12,669 nucleotides of DNA from JBFXAN01 sp050184225 (GCA_050184225.1 JBFXAN010000185.1:1-12669), one strand, 5' to 3'. Shown: positions 1 to 6,925, counted from the stretch's first letter. Notes: a model not told the origin generated them from the sequence alone. Program-made: numbers and translations.

Positions 1-2
1 TC

Positions 3-107
3 ACCGATCTCGATGCCGACCCCGCCCGCGTTCGGTCGCTGGCCGGCTGGGCCTGGATTCAGGACGCCCTCGCTGCGCTCCCGGCGCTCGACCAGAATGC
101 GGCGTAG
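3..107 (+). CDS. C-terminal end of an unidentified protein (5' partial)
   Basis: The frame is open from the left edge and ends at TAG 105-107, giving 34 residues that finish in ALPALDQNAA. Almost every codon ends in G or C, the signature of real coding DNA in this GC-rich genome. The tail is Ala/Leu-rich with two Trp residues (GWAWIQDALAAL), so it looks like a closing amphipathic helix. Too little is present to name a family. Its 3' end overlaps the convergent minus-strand membrane-protein frame by about 49 nt. The high GC here compared with the AT-rich DNA just after the stop marks an abrupt composition boundary near position 110. Confidence 0.55.
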   Translation, partial: TDLDADPARVRSLAGWAWIQDALAALPALDQNAA

Positions 108-556
108 TCATGCGGGATTGGTATTAGCTGCGAAAATGCTATATATACAGACGTTTCTATAGCAGAAATCTCTTCATCTTCAGTATCTATGCCAAACAAC
201 GACAACGCCAATCCGCCAAGTACAAGTGCAATGAGCGGTGCAGCAAGGATATTTAATACAGCCAATATCTTGCACGTATCGCGATAAGGCTTGATTGGAG
301 TGATCCGAAACAGAGAGGATTGGAATATGAGAAATATAAAGCATACCAGTGTCGCTATAGTAATGATCATATAGATCAACCCAGATCCAAGGAAATAGCT
401 AAAAAGAATTCCAAGGCCAATCCATATCCATGCCAGCGGTAGTAATCCGATGCAAACTAGCCCCCAGTGAGGCGATCGCGTGCGATCCACGCGATATGGT
501 AGCCAGCCATAGGTACGACCGGTCATGGGCACTACTCGCTTTCGCTGATTACCCAT
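59..556 (-). CDS. Hypothetical small membrane protein in AT-rich DNA
   Basis: No family is recognised. The frame has two hydrophobic blocks. The first is long, from about WGLVCIGLLPLAWIW through FLIFQSSLF, enough for two membrane spans. After a short basic loop (ITPIKPYRDTCK) comes a third span (ILAVLNILAAPLIALVLGG). An acidic stretch (DTEDEEISAIE) and a short tail follow. The start is uncertain: ATG at 556 gives a basic N-terminus (MGNQRKRVVP), ATG at 526 is ten codons downstream, and neither has a clear Shine-Dalgarno; the frame stays open up to 733. About 110-430 is visibly AT-richer than every neighbour and uses AT-ending codons, which suggests recent acquisition or weak selection. The 3' end runs 49 nt into the convergent gene's coding sequence, which is unusual. 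Membrane character is clear; expression and function are unknown. Confidence 0.5.
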   Translation of the reverse strand: MGNQRKRVVPMTGRTYGWLPYRVDRTRSPHWGLVCIGLLPLAWIWIGLGILFSYFLGSGLIYMIITIATLVCFIFLIFQSSLFRITPIKPYRDTCKILAVLNILAAPLIALVLGGLALSLFGIDTEDEEISAIETSVYIAFSQLIPIPHDYAAFWSSAGSAARAS

Positions 557-788
557 TGAACAGCAGACGGAGCGCCTCGGTTGTCGGTCAGTCTTGTCGA
601 GGCCAAAGCATTTGCTGTCCAGTGGTTTATGAATTCGCGTTGAGTGATTCGAAGCCGGATTGACTCCAGGGACACCATCCAGAACGACACCAACATTGCG
701 GACAATTGTGGGGTCGGCCTGACCAGCCGTCAATCAAGGGAGTCGGACACTTGTACGGGTTAGTTGATCAAGCCGGCCCGCTGAGCTC

Positions 789-1076
789 TCACTGTCTCTC
801 GTCCAACCACACCCATGTGGCAGCATCAGCCGGGTGCCAGTCGATTGCCCAGTAGGGGTGGTTCTGCTCCCAGCGAGCGACGACGCAGTGAAAGTGCAGT
901 GTCGGGCCATTCTTGATCTGCCAATGCAAGGGCACGACGACGCGATTGGCAAGCACGGGCGGCGATACCTCAGACCAGATTGATTCAAGTCGTTGGTACA
1001 TCGCCGGATTTCGCTCTTGGAGCGCGATCAGTTCTGCATGATAGGGACTTTTTTGATCGGCGGCTGAGCGGAATGG
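789..1076 (-). pseudogene. Out-of-frame 3' part of the tandem XRE/MmyB regulator
   Basis: This stretch encodes about 95 residues beginning PFRSAADQKSP and ending AATWVWLDERQ at TGA 791-789. It is the missing second half of ligand-binding unit 2 of the upstream regulator. It matches the end of unit 1 closely: ESIWSEVSPP with VIRLWMTTPP, VVVPLHWQIKNG with VVFPATWRLTDG, and AIDWHPADAATWVWL with AFDWFPADGTTWTWL. It has no start or ribosome site of its own; only a TTG near 1100 opens the frame. Reading it needs a one-base skip in the C9 tract, giving a continuous protein of about 562 residues. It is either the broken end of a decayed gene, the phase-variable 'on' frame, or correct sequence hidden by a homopolymer error. 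Confidence 0.75.
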
Positions 1077-2478
1077 GGGGGGGTGCGAGTGCTGGGGCAA
1101 CGTCCTTCCAGTTGAGAAGCTGCTCTTGTACCACGGAACTCGTCACAAACCGGAGCAGGTGCTGACGGCGCAAGCTCTGTATGGCCTCTGGATTATCGTG
1201 TCCAACGACCCGCTGGAGGGCCGGGTTGCAGTAGACGATAACACCTTGAGAGTTGAGCAGCGCCACCGGCCAGGGATGAGCGGCGACAGCGGTCTGGATG
1301 CGTGTGATCCGGATGCGCGGTTCGATCGCCTGCTGCCAGCGGAGGTTGTAGGTGCCACGAACTGGAACCTTGGCCAAGGTCCGCGCCAGGTCCGATGCCT
1401 CCGGTTCCAACCCTGCACCTTCGAGTATGGCGTTGGTGACGATTCCATCGACGTCCAACGCCTGCGTGAGCGCCACAATGAGGTCTCGGTCGGGGTGCAG
1501 GCTCTCCCCGGTCTCGTACTTCTCCAGCGCCGCGACGGACCACAGTGTTGCCTTTGCAAGCTGACGGCGCGTCATCCCTGTGCCTTCACGTGCGTCTCGC
1601 AATTGACGCCACCAGGGACGGGTGAGGGCGTCCGCTGCCGGTTGGTCGATCGACCCTGCCGGCGGGGCGGTTCGCTCCAGCCATGTCCAGGTTGTGCCAT
1701 CCGCCGGGAACCAATCGAATGCCCACGCACCATCAAATTCCGACCAGATCGAGATCACGGTTTCGAAGCGCAGGATCGTGCCGTCAGTCAGGCGCCAGGT
1801 GGCGGGGAAGACCACGCGAGTGAGCTCGCGGAGCGGGGGCGTCGTCATCCACAGTCGAATGACTTCCTGGAAAGCGTCAGGGTAGTCAGTCGACACGTCC
1901 TGGATGAGCTGTTGGAAGTAAACGGTGTCGGCCTCTGGCTGGCCGATGTCCTGACCGGCGGCCTTCATCATGCTGATGAGGACGGCGATGATCTCGTCCC
2001 AGTTCACGACTCGACGGGTCGCGGGGTCGGCGCCATAGAAGTTGGGGTGCGCTGAGATGCGCAAGAGATGCCGTTGGAAGATCTGGGGGAAAGCCGATGC
2101 AAAGTCGAGTTCCGCCACCCGCTGCGCCGGCTCATTCCAGCAGACGATCTCCATCTGGAGGTTGCCGATGAGTGTCGGCCACGGGTAGGCGTTGATCGCC
2201 CGCTGCACGTCAGTCAGTGTCGGCCGGCGCGCCTCGATCGCCGCCAGTTCTCCTTCCGGCAACGGCTCGTACCCGAGTGCCTCGATGACTTCATTCGTGG
2301 TATGGCGATCCAGATTGAGTGCCTTGCTCAGTCGGATAACTGTCGCTCGGGCGGGTCTGCGCTGTCCTCGTTCGTTGAGGGATAGCGCCGATTCGGAAAT
2401 GCCAGCACGACGAGCAAGTTCGGGTTGAGTGAAGCCAGCGGCATGGCGAAGGTGACGAAGAGCATCGTTCCAGCGCAT
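985..2478 (-). CDS. Tandem XRE-HTH / MmyB-type ligand-domain transcriptional regulator (frame lost at C9)
   Basis: A DNA-binding regulator built from two repeats of one module. Residues ~5-68 form an XRE/Cro-type helix-turn-helix (AGFTQPELARRAGISESALS). Residues ~90-268 resemble the MmyB-type ligand-binding, PAS-like domain (AYPWPTLIGN, CWNEPAQRV, LLRI, VNWDEI, FDWFPADGTTWTWL). Residues ~288-355 are a second HTH (GTGMTRRQLAKATLWSVAAL), and from ~385 a second ligand domain begins (AHPWPVALLN, CNPALQRV, LLRF, LNWKDV). The family usually has one HTH plus one ligand domain. The ATG at 2478 is well supported by GAGAGG about 6 nt upstream. After residue 467 the frame crosses nine C and ends in about 30 unrelated residues (PIPLSRRSKK onward); the true continuation lies in the next frame at 789-1076. 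As it stands the product has two HTHs and one complete plus one half ligand domain. It is probably self-regulated, given the palindrome at 2549-2569. Confidence 0.85.
   Translation of the reverse strand: MRWNDALRHLRHAAGFTQPELARRAGISESALSLNERGQRRPARATVIRLSKALNLDRHTTNEVIEALGYEPLPEGELAAIEARRPTLTDVQRAINAYPWPTLIGNLQMEIVCWNEPAQRVAELDFASAFPQIFQRHLLRISAHPNFYGADPATRRVVNWDEIIAVLISMMKAAGQDIGQPEADTVYFQQLIQDVSTDYPDAFQEVIRLWMTTPPLRELTRVVFPATWRLTDGTILRFETVISIWSEFDGAWAFDWFPADGTTWTWLERTAPPAGSIDQPAADALTRPWWRQLRDAREGTGMTRRQLAKATLWSVAALEKYETGESLHPDRDLIVALTQALDVDGIVTNAILEGAGLEPEASDLARTLAKVPVRGTYNLRWQQAIEPRIRITRIQTAVAAHPWPVALLNSQGVIVYCNPALQRVVGHDNPEAIQSLRRQHLLRFVTSSVVQEQLLNWKDVAPALAPPPIPLSRRSKKSLSCRTDRAPRAKSGDVPTT
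1075..1083. repeat. G9/C9 homopolymer tract within the regulator gene
   Basis: There are nine G in a row on the plus strand, read as nine C by the minus-strand regulator gene. The reading frame upstream and the homologous frame downstream differ by exactly one base across this tract: eight C would restore the full two-unit protein. Tracts of this length are prone to slipped-strand mispairing, transcriptional slippage and sequencing indels. Confidence 0.9.
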
Positions 2479-2548
2479 GGCAGCCTCTCTGCAAGGGTCG
2501 ATTGCTGATGACTGGGCGAAGCCTACCGCGAACTGCCGGCTCGTAGCA

Positions 2549-2569
2549 AATGATTACCATGGTCTCATT
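2549..2569. promoter_or_regulatory. Palindromic candidate operator upstream of the tandem XRE regulator
   Basis: A perfect 8-bp palindrome, ACCATGGT (2556-2563), sits inside outer arms AATGA (2549-2553) and TCATT (2565-2569), about 70-90 nt upstream of the regulator's ATG, in the gap between recF's stop and that start. XRE-family proteins bind short palindromes and often repress their own genes, so this is a reasonable candidate site. No convincing -10/-35 pair could be assigned. The nested arms are slightly off-centre from each other, which weakens the call. Confidence 0.3.
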
Positions 2570-2623
2570 CCTAAGCGATACAATCAGCCACCTTCCAAGC
2601 TCCATTAGCCCGCAACTGGCTGC

Positions 2624-3814
2624 CTATCGGCCCGCCAGCAACTCCACTTCGCCGGCATTGACCGAGAAGATCGTGGCGCGGCTCAAGAAGTCGCCGCCGA
2701 AGCGGTCGAGGTCGGCGGTGGTGATCAAGGCTTGTTCGGCTGAGGCGATCGTTTCCAGGACGGCGGTGCGACGGTGTTCGTCGAGTTCGGAGAGGATGTC
2801 GTCGAGCAGGAGGATCGGGGCGTCGCCCGATTGGGCGCGAAGCAACTCGCCTTCGGCCAGCCGGAGGGCGAGGGCCACGGTCCGCTGCTGGGCACGCGAG
2901 CCGAATGCGGCGGCGGGCGTGCCGTCCAGGTCGAAGCGGATGTCGTCGCGGTGCGGTCCGATCAGGGAGACGCCGGAGGCGATCTCGCGGCGACGCCGCT
3001 GCAGCAGCGCCTCGCGAAACCGCGTTTGAACGACGTTGCTGTCGGACAGATCGATGGTCGCTTCGCGGGACTCGCTTCCCAACTGCGGTTGGTAGGTGAT
3101 CGTCAGGCGTTCGCGGTCGCCGCTCAGACCGGCGTGGAACCGTGTGGCCTGGTCGTTCAGCGTCACCAGCGCGGCGTGCCGGCGAGTGATGATCGCCGCG
3201 CCATAGATGACCAACTCGTCGTCCCAGGTGCCGAGCTGTTCGGAGCCGGCACGGCCTTCGTCGATCTGGCGGAGGAGTGAGTTGCGTTGTTGGACGATGC
3301 GGGTGTATCGCTGGAGCGATTGCAGGTAGGCGTGGTCGACCTGTGAGAGCATGATGTCGAGATGCCGCCGCCTTCCCGACGGTGGACCGGTGATCAGGTC
3401 GATGTCGAGCGAGGTAAAGAAGACGGCCGTGATCTGCCCGACCACGGACGCGGCACGGTGCGGCACGCCGTTGACCCGCATCCGTTTGATCGTGTGGCCG
3501 CCGCTGCCGTTGATGCCGCCCGGCGGCGCGCGCCGGCCGATGGCAACGTCAACCTCCACACGGTCGCCCGCCCGCTGGGCGATGCCGGTGACGTGCGTCG
3601 CGACCAACGGGTCATTCTGGGCGTCGCGCCGCATCAGCTCGATGTCGCTCGACGTTCGCAGCGACCGGGTGGTTGCGAGCAGGTAGACCGCTTCGAGGAG
3701 GTTCGTCTTTCCCTGCGCGTTCTCGCCGACGAACAGCACGGGGCCGGACGGCAGGTTCAGATCGAGCCGTTCGTAATTGCGGAAGTTGGCGAGTGACAGT
3801 CGGGTCAGACGCAC
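2624..3814 (-). CDS. recF: DNA replication/repair protein RecF
   Basis: RecF is a cytoplasmic SMC-like ABC ATPase that acts at single-strand gaps with RecO and RecR to load RecA. The 396-residue protein has the usual N-terminus (RLSLANFRNYERLDL), Walker A GENAQGKTN at 30-38, the family segment LIGPHRDD near 284-291, the ABC signature FGSRAQQRT at 304-312, and Walker B plus D-loop PILLLDDILSELDEHRR at 333-349. Length is typical for the family. The signature carries Ala where most RecF proteins that I know have Gly (S-x-G-Q). The start is a GTG at 3814 that overlaps the stop of the upstream gene (TGA 3807-3805) by ten bases, so translation is probably coupled; there is no strong Shine-Dalgarno. 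The gene is not beside dnaA, dnaN or gyrB here but at the end of a lipid kinase/hydrolase/coiled-coil cluster. Confidence 0.97.
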   Translation of the reverse strand: MRLTRLSLANFRNYERLDLNLPSGPVLFVGENAQGKTNLLEAVYLLATTRSLRTSSDIELMRRDAQNDPLVATHVTGIAQRAGDRVEVDVAIGRRAPPGGINGSGGHTIKRMRVNGVPHRAASVVGQITAVFFTSLDIDLITGPPSGRRRHLDIMLSQVDHAYLQSLQRYTRIVQQRNSLLRQIDEGRAGSEQLGTWDDELVIYGAAIITRRHAALVTLNDQATRFHAGLSGDRERLTITYQPQLGSESREATIDLSDSNVVQTRFREALLQRRRREIASGVSLIGPHRDDIRFDLDGTPAAAFGSRAQQRTVALALRLAEGELLRAQSGDAPILLLDDILSELDEHRRTAVLETIASAEQALITTADLDRFGGDFLSRATIFSVNAGEVELLAGR

Positions 3815-4842
3815 GGCTCTGCCGCGTCGGGAAGGGATTCCGCGCCGGCAGGTTCAGGCGCTGTAGGGAGCCGCACCCGCACGGCGCCCTGCGACCAGCG
3901 GACATCTCCCTGCGCGACCGGCAGATCCAGCGCCCGCTCGAGCAACGCGCCGAACTGTTCCCAGCGCATCGGCGCGCGGAGGGTGATACGGATCAGCGCT
4001 GCCTCGGCGTCCTCCTCGTGGGCTGCAACCGGTTCGACGTGCTCGACCAGGGGATCCTCATTGAACCGTTCGATCACGCCGCGCAGCGCTCGCTCGTTCG
4101 GAGTTGGTGACACGAACACCCTGGTCCCAACCGTTCCGGCGGCAAACACGCGCTCGCGCAGTGCCCGCAGAACCCGCTCGCGTAGCTCGCGGACCTGGTC
4201 GGCATCGTCGGTGCGTTCCTCCGCCGCAATGGGCATGGCGCCCGCGTCCGGTTCCGTGGTGGATGTGGGTGCGTCAGCCGCCTCCTCCGCGGCTGCCGTC
4301 GCCGTCGACTGATCGGTGGCAGCCACCGTCTCCGGTTGGCGCGCCGCTGCCTCGACCACCGGGGCGGGCTGATCAGCAGATGAATCCGGTCCGATGGCCG
4401 TCGCCGCCGGGAGCGCGTGTTCGAAACCATCCAGCCGCGACTGCAACGCGCGCACGGTTTCACGAAGCTCCGCCAGTTCCTCCTTCAGCGTCGCGCGCTC
4501 CCGCTCGGACGTTTCGAGGTAGGACTGGAGCTGGTCCCAATCGGGGGTGATCGACGGCGGCATCGATTCGTCCGTCAGGTCAGCGACGACCACTTCCTCA
4601 CCAATGACGCCGCTCATCGTTCGTCGGGCTTCAAGTAAAGCCCGACGAGCGCGTTCCCGCGCCGCATTCAGTTCCGGCATGACCGGCTCCGGCGCCGGGA
4701 GCGCGGGATCAGGCGGGGCAACGGCCGGTGGCGCGGGTAAGACGGCGAGGGCCAATCGCTGGGCGGCGCCGGCGAGTCCGTGGCGCTGTCGCGATCGATG
4801 CACCCGCAGCGAGAGCCGAGCGAGGGGCGAACTGCTCTGCAT
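3805..4842 (-). CDS. Unrecognised coiled-coil protein coupled to recF
   Basis: No family is recognised. Numbering from the ATG at 4842 (345 residues), the protein has a basic N-terminus (LARLSLRVHRSRQRHG), a Pro/Ala-rich stretch to ~50, an Arg-rich helix (NAARERARRALLEARR) and a heptad-like coiled coil at ~101-143 (ETSERERATLKEELAELRE). A low-complexity Ala/Glu/Thr linker follows to ~210. A compact C-terminal domain at ~238-325 (TRVFVSPTPN, then VIERFNEDPLVEHVEPV, then AALIRITLR) alternates strand-helix-strand-strand-helix-strand and looks ferredoxin-like; this is my inference from pattern. The start at 4842 is preferred over the in-frame ATG at 4875 because AAGGAG lies 9 nt before it, whereas the upper ATG has no ribosome site. 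The stop overlaps recF's GTG, so the product may act with RecF, but no catalytic motif is visible. Confidence 0.75.
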   Translation of the reverse strand: MQSSSPLARLSLRVHRSRQRHGLAGAAQRLALAVLPAPPAVAPPDPALPAPEPVMPELNAARERARRALLEARRTMSGVIGEEVVVADLTDESMPPSITPDWDQLQSYLETSERERATLKEELAELRETVRALQSRLDGFEHALPAATAIGPDSSADQPAPVVEAAARQPETVAATDQSTATAAAEEAADAPTSTTEPDAGAMPIAAEERTDDADQVRELRERVLRALRERVFAAGTVGTRVFVSPTPNERALRGVIERFNEDPLVEHVEPVAAHEEDAEAALIRITLRAPMRWEQFGALLERALDLPVAQGDVRWSQGAVRVRLPTAPEPAGAESLPDAAEPCV

Positions 4843-4851
4843 CGAACGATG

Positions 4852-4857
4852 CTCCTT
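4852..4857 (-). promoter_or_regulatory. Shine-Dalgarno AAGGAG that fixes the coiled-coil gene start
   Basis: AAGGAG on the minus strand lies nine bases before the ATG at 4842. The alternative ATG at 4875 (peptide MDSDRTKEHRS) has no comparable site, so the annotated start should be the downstream one. Confidence 0.7.
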
Positions 4858-4924
4858 CGTTCTGTCGCTGTCCATGCCCGTTCAGACACGGCGCGATTCG
4901 ATGATGCCCCGGCCGCCGCTTCGG

Positions 4925-5716
4925 CTATGCCTCCGGTGGCCCCACGATCATATCGAGAAACCCGTTGAGAGCGGCAAAGTACTCGCCGGGATTGTCAGCG
5001 AAGAGGGCATGTCCCGCGTTTGCAATCTCGCCGGATCGTACGAGCGGCGACGCCGCCGCAGCAACGCGCGCGTGATCGCGGAGGAAGTCCCGGTCCCCTG
5101 TCAAGAAAAGGCCGGGTACGGCGAGCGATGCCAGCCGCTCGGTGAGCGGTTGCAGCCGGCTCAAGGCTTCATACTGCGCGATCAGGGCATCCGGTCCGGC
5201 GCGATGGGCGGCGGCACGCCAGATGGCGCGTCGCTCGGGGTGTCGGGGACCGGAGCGGAGCAGATCGAGAAAGGCATCAACGCCTTCGCCCGCCAACGCG
5301 CTCTGGTAGCGACGGAAGCCGCCCTCCCGATCCGGCGTGCTACCCAGCAGTGGTGACGCCGCCGCGATCACCGCCACCACCCGGTCAGGATGAACGAGGG
5401 CGAACTCGACACTCGTCCGGCCACCACGCGAATGACCACCGATGATCACGCGATCCAATCCCAGGTTGTCCAGAAGACCGAGCAGATCGGCGACGTGTTC
5501 CGCCGGGGCGTACGCTTCAGCCGTGCGCGGAGCGGCGGATTCGCCTTGTCCGCGCGGATCGACGCAGATCAACCGGACCCGCTGTGCCAGCGATCGGTGC
5601 GCGTACAGCATCAGGGCGGCGCAGTCGTTGCCTCCAGGGAGCCAGAGCATCGGCGGCCCCACGCCTTCTTCGAGATAATGGAGGCGGATACGTCCCGGGA
5701 TCTCAATCAACGGCAT
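4925..5716 (-). CDS. Alpha/beta-fold hydrolase
   Basis: A 263-residue cytoplasmic alpha/beta hydrolase with no signal peptide. It shows the oxyanion-loop region WLPGGND near 25-31, the strand and turn LICVDPRGQGES at 49-60, the nucleophile elbow GGHSRGG with Ser96, an acid candidate in LTGDRDF (Asp208 or Asp210), and the catalytic His236 in NAGHALF. The full triad is therefore present and the length is normal. The elbow with Arg after Ser resembles the haloperoxidase/esterase/lactonase branch, but substrate cannot be told from sequence. The ATG at 5716 has GGAG six bases upstream. It sits 34 nt downstream of the lipid-kinase stop and 82 nt upstream of the coiled-coil gene, all on one strand, so it is probably the second gene of an operon that ends in recF. 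Confidence 0.92.
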   Translation of the reverse strand: MPLIEIPGRIRLHYLEEGVGPPMLWLPGGNDCAALMLYAHRSLAQRVRLICVDPRGQGESAAPRTAEAYAPAEHVADLLGLLDNLGLDRVIIGGHSRGGRTSVEFALVHPDRVVAVIAAASPLLGSTPDREGGFRRYQSALAGEGVDAFLDLLRSGPRHPERRAIWRAAAHRAGPDALIAQYEALSRLQPLTERLASLAVPGLFLTGDRDFLRDHARVAAAASPLVRSGEIANAGHALFADNPGEYFAALNGFLDMIVGPPEA

Positions 5717-5750
5717 CGGTTGCTCCGATTAACGTGACATCGTGCTGGCG

Positions 5751-6701
5751 TTACGGTGCGCTCTGCTCCTTCTGCGACGGTGACGAACCTTTCGGCTCAG
5801 CCAGCGCCGGCGGCCGGGACGTGGCGGGCAGGATCACATCAAGCGCGCGCGGCGCGACCGAGAATCGCATCGGCGTCGCACCGATGATGTCTCCATCCGC
5901 CTGCACGGGAACGGGTGGGTCGGTGCGGATGTACGCCTCGCGAACGTGTTTGTATTGGGCGCCGCCCCAACCGACGTGTCGATGCATCGCCGTGCGCATG
6001 AGGTCAACCAGGAACCGGCCGGCGCCGCCGGCGCGATAGGCGACCAGGTCCAGCAGACCGTCCGTGGCGCTTGCCGCGTTACTGATCGAGATCAAGCCGC
6101 CGTAGGAGCGGGTATTGCCGAGCAAGGCGAGGAACAGCGGCATCTGCCAGGTCTCACCGCCGGCGGTGATCTCCGCCTGGACGCCCTGGTAGCGCAGCGC
6201 CTCGCGGAAGCCGCGGCTGATATAGGCGCCGCGGCCCAACGCCGCCTTCGCGCCGGACTCAACCACCGCGACGACCGAACTATCGATGCCGAGGCTGGCC
6301 ATGAGCAGGAAGTACCGCTCGTCGGCCAGTCCGAGATCAACGCGCACCCGCCGCCCACGTTCCAGCGTCGCCGCCACGGAGCCGGGATGCCACGGCGTCC
6401 CCATTTCCCGCGTCCATACATTGCCGGTGCCGCCGGGAATCACCGCGAGGGCCGTGTTTGAACCGGCGAGGCCGTTGATGATCTCGTTCACCGTGCCGTC
6501 GCCGCCGGCGGCGATGACGACGTCAAAGCCCTGATCGGCAGCCTCCCGCGCGAGTTCCGTGGTATGGGCCGAACTGTTGCTGACAAAGCTATCCGCCTCC
6601 CAGCCGTGCAGCCGCAGCCAGGCCGGCGCCGTGGCGAGCCGGTCACGCGACGGCAGGGTGCGGGCGGCGGGGTTGGCGATCAGACGGGCGCGTTTGGTCA
6701 T
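5751..6701 (-). CDS. YegS/DagK-type lipid kinase (diacylglycerol kinase catalytic domain)
   Basis: This family phosphorylates diacylglycerol or related lipids with ATP at the membrane face. The 316-residue protein begins with the family strand RARLIANPAAR and carries the nucleotide-binding GGDGTVNEI at 66-74 and PGGTGN at 89-94. It continues with the C-terminal beta-sandwich domain (LGIDSSVVAVVE, LGNTRSYGG, TDGLLDLVAYRAG, VPVQADGD). Length is typical. The final ~25 residues (Pro/Ser-rich, ending KEQSAP) are probably disordered. The ATG at 6701 lies only a few bases from the left end of a repeat element; the only Shine-Dalgarno-like bases (AGGT) come from that repeat, so its own promoter and leader may have been altered. 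Its exact substrate (diacylglycerol, phosphatidylglycerol, sphingoid base) is not predictable. It is the first gene of the presumed operon leading to recF. Confidence 0.93.
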   Translation of the reverse strand: MTKRARLIANPAARTLPSRDRLATAPAWLRLHGWEADSFVSNSSAHTTELAREAADQGFDVVIAAGGDGTVNEIINGLAGSNTALAVIPGGTGNVWTREMGTPWHPGSVAATLERGRRVRVDLGLADERYFLLMASLGIDSSVVAVVESGAKAALGRGAYISRGFREALRYQGVQAEITAGGETWQMPLFLALLGNTRSYGGLISISNAASATDGLLDLVAYRAGGAGRFLVDLMRTAMHRHVGWGGAQYKHVREAYIRTDPPVPVQADGDIIGATPMRFSVAPRALDVILPATSRPPALAEPKGSSPSQKEQSAP

Positions 6702-6707
6702 GCGGTT

Positions 6708-6864
6708 ACCTAACCCCCCGACCCCCTTCCCTCGCAGGGAAGGGGGAGTCCTCGTCGAGCGAGGCTGCCAATATCACGTTTGTCTGCGACATGCCTATCT
6801 CACCTCAACCATCGCTGGAGAGGACTCCCCCTTCCCTCGCAGGGAAGGGGGCCGGGGGGTTGGT
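6708..6864. repeat. Miniature palindromic repeat element, copy 1 (BIME/MITE-like)
   Basis: Two hairpin units face each other. Each core is an 11-bp stem (arm CCCCCTTCCCT, loop CGC), at 6722-6746 and 6827-6851. With the adjoining AGTCCTC/GAGGACT and C6-G flanks, 6714-6753 and 6820-6859 are inverted copies of about 40 nt with one mismatch, separated by 66 nt. The outer ends ACCTAACC and GGTTGGT are imperfect inverted repeats. No ORF inside can encode a transposase, so any mobility would need help in trans. It fills most of the gap between the divergent lipid-kinase and RPH-like genes. No T-run follows the hairpins, so they are not textbook terminators, though they would be strong RNA structures. 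Confidence 0.85.
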
Positions 6865-6919
6865 TCCGCTCAATCGTACAAATCTCAACCTTCCCGCTCA
6901 ATCCGGTGCACGTTCGGTG

Positions 6920-6925
6920 TAGAAT
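6920..6925 (+). promoter_or_regulatory. Possible -10 box for the RPH-like gene
   Basis: TAGAAT lies 48 nt upstream of the ATG at 6974, in the unique DNA between repeat copy 1 and the gene. It differs from TATAAT at one position. The hexamer 17 nt upstream is a poor -35 match, so this is only a weak suggestion. Confidence 0.25.

Noticed and set aside
130..165. TATATA-rich stretch as a promoter
   Set aside because: It falls inside the hydrophobic minus-strand frame and has no paired -35 hexamer at proper spacing or gene at the right distance.
734..988. 84-codon minus-strand open frame
   Set aside because: Overlaps the 3' part of the regulator in a third frame; only the 789-1076 frame matches unit 1 of the regulator.
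1126..2055. 309-codon plus-strand open frame
   Set aside because: It lies wholly antisense to the tandem regulator, which has clear HTH and ligand-domain motifs; the frame is an artefact of high GC and shows no family-like sequence.
4843..4875. Upstream ATG at 4875 as the start of the coiled-coil protein
   Set aside because: It has no ribosome site, and the AAGGAG at 4852-4857 sits within this stretch at the right distance for the ATG at 4842.
4547..5356. 269-codon plus-strand open frame
   Set aside because: Overlaps the N-terminal part of the coiled-coil gene and most of the hydrolase on the other strand; the hydrolase has an intact triad, so this frame is a shadow.
6722..6851. GC-rich hairpins as intrinsic terminators
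   Set aside because: Stems are strong, but no run of T follows on either strand, and the same units recur in pairs at two places, so a repeat element explains them better.
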